Below are positions 56,641 through 64,000 of a DNA stretch of 64,000 bases, in pieces; position 1 is the first letter of the stretch, and each line of letters starts with the position of its first letter. The notes under the pieces were generated by a model. The model was not told the DNA's origin, searched no databases, and saw only the letters and a program-made list of their open reading frames with translations. The stretch is from the NCBI GenBank assembly GCA_964036665.1, contig OZ038530.1:8570501-8634500 (forward strand). The letters are read 5' to 3'. Source of the stretch: Gordius sp. MW1 (taxonomy: Eukaryota; Nematomorpha; Gordioida; Gordea; Gordiidae). Position numbers and translations under genes: made by a program.

Positions 56641-57107
56641 GTCTTTATTAAGTGTCAAAACGTATAAAACAAAAAAACTTGAGTCTTATTACTTAGGTCG
56701 ATAAAAAGTATATCTAAACCATCTAGGATGCTACGGCAATGATCTGGCCAAATTTGGTGGCAATCGGTCGAGAATTTTAAGAGTTATTAGAGAATAAAGA
56801 AAACGGAGTTACATTTTTATATATATAGATATACATATAAATAGCGTTTTTATATTGTTGCTATGTTGCTATACTTATTTATTTCAATATAAAAGAACAT
56901 GCTATACTTATTTATTTCAATATAAAAGAACAATAATACAATTTGAATCTTATAGGGCCAAGGTGGGAAGTGTTTAAATAAAAAGAAAAAAGCGAACAAA
57001 TAATAATAATAATAAATTTTGATTGTGCTACAAACTGGGCTTATAAAAATAATACTAAAATAATAATTATTCTGGCAATGATATAAATAGATAGTTATGG
57101 CCTCATG

Positions 57108-57268
57108 AGCGGAGCCAAGTATTGGATTAGGGGGTGGGGCGAAAATGTTTTAAGTTTAAGGGGGGGGGCAAAACATATTTTTTTTTTAATTTTAAAGGGT
57201 TTTGTATTGAAACTTTTTTTGTCATTTGGGGGAAGGGGGGGGGGGTCCCCCCTGGCTACGCTCATGTA
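57108..57268. mobile_element. MITE
   Basis: ATGAGCGGAGCCAAG and CCTGGCTACGCTCAT are imperfect inverted ends around a G-run-rich interior (GGGGGGGGGC, GGGGGAAGGGGG). No matching octamers flank it. Confidence 0.6.
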
Positions 57269-57304
57269 GATAGTCATTATGTAAATATCCTTCTTTATTA
57301 TGTA

Positions 57305-58600
57305 TTAAGTCCCACGTTGTGGAGTTATTTTAATATATTTCTTCCATCTTGATCGGGTGAGTGTCATGTCCTGATATATCTCCTTAGTTTTCATAACTTT
57401 GTATACTTGCCATTTCCACGTGACACGAGTTCGTCCTCCTCCTTTTCCCCCCTGCACATCCAAGTCCAATACTATTCGATTTACACCATTCTTTTCCATT
57501 CATAATATATAAATGGACCACCTCAGCAGATTTCTTTATTCCAATCCACCATAGGTTGAATACTCATGTTAGCCGTGAGAAAGTCATTCGCCATATGGTT
57601 GAGTTTTGTATATCCCAAGCTCCACCGTATTATTCTGATCTCGGTGGCTTGCATAACTTTTCTTTTATCGTTTAAGCACGTGTTTCACTTCCATTGAGTA
57701 AAACCGATCATACAATGGATTTGTAAGCTTTCTTCAACCATATTGGCATCTTCTTGTCGCACATTACACCGGAAATACTTCGCCATTTAAGCCATCCTTT
57801 TTCGATTCGTGCATTGACTTCTGTTGCGCAACCTCCCTCTTGATGTAGAGCTATAAATTTGCCAGCTATTGCCTATTTTAGATGGTCATCTATCAGAGGG
57901 TGTCCCTAACGTTCATCTCCATGTATATTGTTTTTCGATTGTTTACCTCTAAATCATATCCAGCTAAGCGCTTCGACCGCATTTGCTCAACTGGTCTACC
58001 GCTCAAAGGATTTACAACCAATCAAAATGTGGTTTAAATTTACCTAGCATGCTTATAACCTAGTTTTATATTTATCGCTTTATATGGTTGCAAAACTTAT
58101 ATTAAGCATATTGCATATATATTTACATTAACTGCATATAACATATGAAGTTTAAAATTTTTATTGCTACATATATATTTTCTTTCATAGTTTAGATTAA
58201 ATGCTTTATAATAAGTTTATGCATTTACATTATTTAATACTAGCTGACCCGGCATACGTTATTTTGCTATATACAAATACATTATTTCTAGAAAATACAA
58301 TACTATAAGTGATGTGCATGCTCATCGTTATGCCTCGATCATATAATGAGCGATTAAAATATTTACATTATTTTATATTATTATATATGATAGATATAAT
58401 TATAAAATAATACTAAAATTTTAATTTTTGTGCAGTATATGCATTGTGCAATAGACGAGTTGAGTATAAATCGCTTTGACCACTTATCGGCTTCCTCAAA
58501 TACTTTCTAATTTGTCTTTTAGCATAGAACTATATCATCGGCATATTACATAGCGATGCCTTTTAAATGTCTCTCGTTGTCGCGTCCATAACAATATTAG
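57305..58600 (-). pseudogene. non-LTR retrotransposon reverse transcriptase relic
   Basis: On the minus strand the RT active-site block YADDIVLC is at 58545-58522, followed by EEADKWSKRF. After an interruption (about 58440-58055) come a C-terminal stretch QATEIRIIRWSLGYTKLN and, in another frame, the basic tail GGKGGGRTRVTWKW. I know this order from RTE-like elements. Many stops and frameshifts make it long dead. Confidence 0.75.
58240..58440 (-). mobile_element. Helitron 3'-end fragment inside the RT relic
   Basis: On the minus strand a GTATGCCGGGTCAGCTAG end followed by T matches a Helitron 3' terminus like that at 51791. It sits where the reverse transcriptase similarity is interrupted. 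The 5' end could not be located. Confidence 0.45.
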
Positions 58601-58802
58601 ATAAAATTGACTTTAGCCATAGGTATACTTAATCTAATAGCTTTTTTTTTTGTTTTAGAGGGGGCCCGCCATTCCTAACCTCCCCTGATTCGCCCATGTA
58701 TATTGTTTGATGTATCCCGAGAAATTATTCCCTCTAGATCGCCTCTTAAATGAAAGAAAAACTCGCCTGATCGGAAATCAAATTTATTAAATACTTTTAA
58801 TA

Positions 58803-59839
58803 TAGTGTGGTAAATGAACGCGTTCATGAACGGCGTTTTTTGGTGAACTTTGAACGTAAACGCGTTCCTTTTTCGATGAACGCGTTCAAATTTAACGTTC
58901 GTTCAATTTTAAAAACCCTTTTTTATTTTTATTTATTTGAAAATTAATGTTAATCCGAATTTTTAACAAAAAAGTCTCATATTTTTTAATCAGCTGTTTT
59001 TCCTGTTCCTTATTACCACTTCCAAAAGACTTTTAACATACTATACTAACGTGCAAAAGAAGATAAGATTAAAGTTTATGAATTTGATATTATTAATTAT
59101 ATTTTAATTAATAGGTTAATATGGACAATCATATTATTAAATCGTCGTCATCTTCAGATTTGAATATTAAAAACCAGCGGAATTGACATTGCCATGACCA
59201 AAATATGATAAATATTTTTCACTCATTTCATATAAAGGACCGAACTAAATGTAAAAAAAGTAAACTTTTAGATGTAATGAAAAAAGGGATGAAACCCCTA
59301 GAATTGTTAATGAAAGAGCTGTCAATTCTGAAATATCATTTTTTTGAGTAGAGGGCGGATTGGAGGATAATATCTTATCGCAATTTTTTGAAGCGAGGGA
59401 CAAAACATTAAATGTTTTTTATAAATTTCCTCCTTTAAAAAATTTGTTTATTAAGTATAATACTCCATTCCCCTCACCTGCCCCTGTGGAGCGGGTTTTT
59501 AGTATAGCTAATGCTGTATTAACTGCCAAGCGTTCCTGCTTATCAGACGACAATTTTGAAAAACAATTATTATTAAAAATCATTAAGAAAATTTTTTTAT
59601 AAATAAATAATCTTTATATTCGCTGTATTAGAGTATATTGATTTATAATTATATTGTCGAAATAAAACTAATTTTTTATCATGGCTATTTATTGTATTAA
59701 AAAATATAGACATTTATTTATATTAAACTTTAAAAAAATTTATCATAAAATTTTGAACAAACGTGAACGCGTTCCTTTTTTTAGAAAACGGACGTGAACG
59801 TGAACGCGTTCGATTTTTTTTGAAATGTTTACAGCACTA
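58803..59839 (+). mobile_element. hAT relic with GAACGCGTTC subterminal repeats
   Basis: The ends TAGTGTGGTAAA and (inverse) TAGTGCTGTAAA enclose clusters of the palindrome GAACGCGTTC at 58816-58900 and 59763-59812. The flanking octamers do not match. It encodes only the transposase C-terminus. Confidence 0.7.
59360..59602 (+). pseudogene. hAT transposase C-terminal dimerisation fragment
   Basis: An open frame of 80 codons with PLKNLFIKYNTPFPSPAPVE and RVFSIANAVLTAKRSCLSDD, the hAT C-terminal signature that includes the third acidic catalytic residue, ending at TAA. The upstream catalytic Asp region is missing, so only this tail survives. Confidence 0.85.
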
Positions 59840-62065
59840 TATGATTATTATTAAATTGGTTAAACATTCCAATAAAATAATACACTTTAAAATAAATAAA
59901 AATAAAAATTTTGTACGGGCTCGTGCCGGGCTTTGTATAAAATTAGCTGGCTGGGCACAGGCCTATAATTTAATATTTTGACAGGCCTGGGTCAGGCTTG
60001 TAGATTTTTGACAAACGGGCCCGTTATAGGTCCCTATTACTACTAAATGAAGAAGGATTGGTCGCCATTTTTTTTTTATCAATTTGCGATCATATCTCCT
60101 CTTATTAATTTTGAAAGCAAAAAACAACTATTTATCGATTTAATCGACAACATTAGCTTGACCTCAATTACATTAACCAAATTAATAACTATATTCTAAA
60201 TTTGATCATATATTTTATTTGTTCAAATGTTAAAATTTTAGTTAAATTGAGGACAAGGATAAAGTATAACCTAGTTTAATTAAAACATAATTTCCATAGT
60301 GTGTTGGAGCAATAAATGATATATTAACAAGCACGATAAATACACGCATTTATTATTAAATCTGGCTACTCGCCTATCTAAAAAGTTTCAAGTGATAAGT
60401 AAACAGCCAAATTAATGATAGCATGTTTAAATTGAAGGCAATAGTGTTTAGGACTTATTAATTTTCTCCTTTAAATTGTCTATTAGAAATATTGTAATTT
60501 AAGTTTCCTTGTCATATGCTATTAATATAATATTTGTTCATTTTTCTAGCATAAACTATTTGTTTTGACAGGTAAACATAAATTTATCTTTAAGCCCAAT
60601 CTTAAAAATTATGATGAGCCCTTAATGTTGGTCAAATTTTATTGTTAATTTTTACATATTATTAATCAGTTTGTAGTCTTTTAAATTATTAGCAGATATG
60701 CGTTTGCAAGAAAGAAATGGATCATAATGTAATGGAGACTGAAATCCAATTCATGAGGGTGGCTTTTATTGGAATTAAACTGTAAAATGTAACCTAATAT
60801 GCAAATACGATACAATATTGAAATAAAAATCTTTAATGGAGATTAGTTGTTGATAGATTTTTGTGAATGTAAGTTTAGAAACTGACATCCTAATTTAAGG
60901 AAATCTTTAATGAATCAAATTAAAGCTTTCCTCTAAACCTTTTCTATAACATTTTTGCATACCAACACTTTTTGAAGCTTCGCTGGTTTGGCGGAAACCC
61001 TAAGACCCATGGCTATATATAATCAGTGGAAAATTTTGATAATTTTAATTAAATGAAGAAAATTCTAATCATTTGTTTTTATTAAGGAAAATATTATGCG
61101 AATAGTTTGAAAAGTTATTTTTTTAAATTAGCCATAATAAAAAAAGAGAAACAGACAATTATAGCTAATTGAAATAGGGTTCCAGAGGATCCTCTTCCAA
61201 CAGAGAGTTAAATAACACCATAAGCCGGAGTTAGAAAGGAAGTATAGTTTTAAATAATAACTCTACAACCTTCAAAGGTAAAGTGAATTATTTAGTTTAA
61301 ACAAATCATAGATATAGGTCTTAAAATTATTTTTTTGCATGTCCTTCAAACATCGCCATGAGCTCCATTCTTTGACCCCCTCTGCTTTTTGTGTCTGATA
61401 AGTTTCAAATCGATTCTCGGTGGGGGGGGGGTAAATTTCATGGCAATTAATACTATTAAAATTTATTTTATTTTTAATTTAAGATCAATCATTTTTATCT
61501 ATCCCATTTCTTAATTAAATATTTAAATTTTGGCACAATAAAAATCAATTATTTGAAGCAAATTTGAACTAACCAATTGTTTGAAAGATATCTTACATTA
61601 ATTATTTGGTCTGTAACTTACGCAAATTTCGTTCAAATACTCCCTATTTTTCTTGATATCATTTAAATCATATAATGCACATGTGAAACACTGTCATGTT
61701 TATCTCATTGCATTTGGCATATTGCCATTTTGTTTAATTAATATTATATCAAATGGTAAATTTGTCTGGTTGAGCAAGGTCCACATTTTGACTAAGCCAC
61801 TCATAACTAGGTATCGCAAATCCACCTTAAGGCTAGTAGGATTTTCCGAAACTTTAAGAATTCAAGAGTCAAGAATACAGCACGTTGCGTGTTTAATGTA
61901 TATACTTCAAAATACAATAGTCGAAAGATCATACCTTTCTTAGAAAAATCCCGCTCCTTGCTTTAAATTTCGCCAGAAAGCGCGCTACATATCTAGCAAT
62001 TATCAGAGTCGATAACATGCCGAATTTTTTTATTAGCGTTAATAACTCTGATGATCTTATTAATT
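59840..62065. other. intergenic, AT-rich
   Basis: No gene recognised. 59915-60030 has a small GGGCTCGTGCCGGGC / GGGCCCGTT transposon scrap. A poly-G run is at 61421. The plus frame 61653-61943 (96 codons) has no known similarity or splice context and is probably chance. Confidence 0.5.
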
Positions 62066-62073
62066 AATATGAT

Positions 62074-62343
62074 CAGGCGCGTAGCCAGGATTTTCTCAAG
62101 AGGGAGGAAAAATTCACAAAAAAATTCGACACTTTTATTTATATGTAACAAAAAAAACTTTGCCTACAATATATGCGAAACTTAAAGGCGCTATATAACC
62201 AGCTTAGGAAAAATCTCTTCTCATCATTAATCAGAGCATTGACTATCGCTTTTATACCTTAAAAAAGGACATGGACCTTCAAAAAAAATTTTCAAATTTT
62301 GGTCAAGGGGGTAGAAAAGTCGCGCTTTTCGCCCCCGCGCCTG
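62074..62343. mobile_element. 270-bp MITE derived from the TTF-finger hAT element
   Basis: The ends CAGGCGCGTAGCC and CCCCCGCGCCTG are flanked by exact AATATGAT duplications (62066-62073 and 62344-62351). The first 200 bp align with 52159-52360 and the last 60 with 53440-53504, so it is an internal-deletion copy of that element. Confidence 0.92.
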
Positions 62344-62678
62344 AATATGATAGATATATAATCTAAGAGTGTCCATAAATGCAAAACTATTGATAAATTA
62401 TGATTTAAACATCAAAATGATATTATATGGTAAAATGGCAATTTTATTGAATTTTTTATAGACGATTATTATTAAGTAATTGGAAGCAAAAGTGTATTTT
62501 CAAGTATATAAATTATTTATTTTTTATTCCCTTTTTAAGATAACTAAACACTTTATTTATGTTATTGGGCTTTCATATAGGTAATGATGAGAAAGTTAAA
62601 ATCAATAATTTTGACTCAAGGTGAGACGATTTGTGAAGTATATAAAGTGAAGTAAGTGTTATTATAACAAACCCAAAA
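62344..62678. other. putative promoter region of the serine protease
   Basis: AT-rich sequence between the MITE and the protease ATG. TATAAA occurs at 62640-62645, about 34 bases before the start codon. It could be a TATA box with a very short leader, but this is inference. Confidence 0.3.
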
Positions 62679-64000
62679 ATGTTTTTTAGTTTCCTTCTCT
62701 TGGTTTGCTCCACGAACTTGGTCTCTGTCCTGGGATACACGAATCCTTTACATTTTGGTATGATGAATCGTTATAATAACTCTTTTGGATGTATATTACC
62801 TCATTTTAAACTTTACAGATATATTAGAATAGTTGAATTCTCTGTTTATCAAATTAATATTTAATTTAGTCATACAGCTTGGCATAATGCTTATAGCCGT
62901 CTATGCTAAATATTTATTTTAAGGAAAAAGCCCAATAGTAAATAAAAAACAAAGTGGGAGCTGTGGTATATCTTACGGGAGATTAAATAGTCCCAACTGT
63001 TCGGTCAACGCGCAGCACATTATAAACGGGATCAATGCGGCTGATTTTGCTTGGCCTTGGCAAGTATTTTCTAATTTGTCTACAATATAACTGTCGATCT
63101 AGCTGTCCATAACGGTAAACTCACAACACATATGCGGTGCAGTATTAATTCATCCTAACTTTGCAATCACTGCGGCCCATTGCATGTATGCAAGGTATGA
63201 AGCTTCTTATACATGCTTTAATCTAAATAGTAGTGAGCAAGATACGATAAAATTTGGAATAAAATAAAATGGATTAAAGTAATGTTTACTAAACTAGTCA
63301 TCCCTCACAATTGATCATTTATGGAGGAATCAACAATTTAAATCAAATTAATAGTCAACAAGTATGGGGAGCGAGAGTTTATCGCTATATGATTCATCCT
63401 GCTTATGATAATAGAGGGCATTCAAATGACATCACAATACTTCAGTTAGACAGGGAAGCACCGATATCCACGCAAATTAATACAGCTTGTCTACCTAAAG
63501 AAAATGAAACTCTTCAGCCTGGTGAGGCATGCTACACTAGTGGATGGGGAGAGACCAAAGGTATTGCTGCTATAACTTAATATTTCATTGTATAATTTAA
63601 TATGTTAGTAACGACTTAAAGTACATATATTATTTTATAAGCATAGCTAATTTGAAATTTAGACAATGCCAAAAATGCACGAAAAGATTTACAAGAACTT
63701 TGCGTACCCGTCCAAAATTTGGAACAATGCCGACATTATTATCATTATTCTGGTTATTCTGTTTCAAACACGGTGATATGCGCTGGTTATTTTACTGGAC
63801 AAGCGAGCTCTTGTTTTGTAAGTATTAAATTAAGCCCAATTATATTAATTGTACGCAATAATAAATTAAACAATTTGAACAGGGTGATTCAGGCGGTCCC
63901 TTCGTATGCAAAAAAGATAACGTGTGGAAGGTGTTTGGATTAGTCAGTTGGGGTAGTAAGGATTGTGGCATGTCTGGTCTTCCAACTTTTTACACTGACG
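62679..64000 (+). CDS. secreted chymotrypsin-fold serine protease (3' partial)
   Basis: A family S1A endopeptidase precursor. Exons: 62679-62757, 62939-63063, 63103-63194, 63298-63560, 63663-63817, 63883 to past the window end; all phases agree. It starts with a signal peptide ([19 protein letters not shown]), then a short pro-region with Cys, then the mature start [15 protein letters not shown]. Catalytic triad: His in ITAAHC, Asp in NDITILQL, Ser in GDSGGP. Position 189, six before the Ser, is Ser rather than Asp. SWGS supplies Gly216, and Thr lies at about 226, so the S1 pocket suggests chymotrypsin- or elastase-like rather than trypsin-like specificity. The residue before IING is His instead of the usual Arg or Lys. 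The intron after the second exon is only 39 nt. Confidence 0.93.

Larger units (their letters stand above)
51791..56829 (-). mobile_element. Helitron (decayed, nested host)
   Basis: On the minus strand the 5' end reads TCTATATATATAAAAATG after an A, and the 3' end reads GGCCGGGCACAGCTAG followed by T. Together these give the Helitron rule: A|TC at one end, CTAG|T at the other, with a GC-rich stem near the 3' end and no target duplication. Coding relics of the Rep and helicase domains lie between. The element has been invaded by an hAT element (52159-53504), a MITE (55729-55961) and probably the fragment at 53870. Confidence 0.75.

Noticed and set aside
61653..61943. Plus-strand frame of 96 codons
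   Set aside because: No family resemblance, AT-driven composition and no splice or promoter context.

Overview
The window is nuclear DNA of an animal, most likely an invertebrate. Its coding sequence is broken by GT-AG introns, 37 nt to several kb long in the cases resolved here, in a very AT-rich background. The standard genetic code works in every exon chain I followed. Four host genes can be read by protein similarity and phase-consistent splice joins: Integrator subunit 1 (INTS1, + strand, 1162-21195, 5' end outside the window), a secreted animal haem peroxidase (- strand, 21576-34970), ribosomal protein S23 (- strand, 49038-49726) and a chymotrypsin-fold serine protease (+ strand, 62679 to the window end, 3' end cut off). 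I cannot name the phylum from these genes.

Layout. 1-21.2 kb: 28 exons of INTS1. Its introns hold small transposon scraps, an antisense fragment of a BRSK/SAD-type kinase, and a retrotransposon-associated fragment. 21.2-35 kb: the peroxidase, tail to tail with INTS1 (stops 381 bp apart, poly(A) signals about 50 bp apart). Its 3' introns carry two copies of a Helentron-like element full of a CCAAT-palindrome minisatellite, one of them nested in an hAT-type element. 35-47.2 kb: a transposon block of several hAT-type elements with exact 8-bp target duplications, nested insertions, an hAT transposase gene with tiny introns, a 133-bp satellite and a third Helentron-like copy in inverse orientation. 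49.0-49.7 kb: RPS23. 51.8-56.8 kb: a decayed Helitron, itself host to an hAT element and a MITE. 57.3-59.8 kb: a dead non-LTR retrotransposon and another hAT relic. 62.07-62.34 kb: a MITE that is an internal-deletion derivative of the hAT element at 52 kb. 62.7-64 kb: the protease.

The four host genes do not form a functional unit. INTS1 belongs to snRNA and mRNA 3'-end processing, RPS23 to the ribosomal decoding centre, and the peroxidase and protease are secreted enzymes. The most unusual content is in the mobile layer: insertion order can be read from intact target duplications, the minisatellite arrays carry paired opposed CCAAT boxes, and a kinase gene fragment lies antisense in an INTS1 intron.
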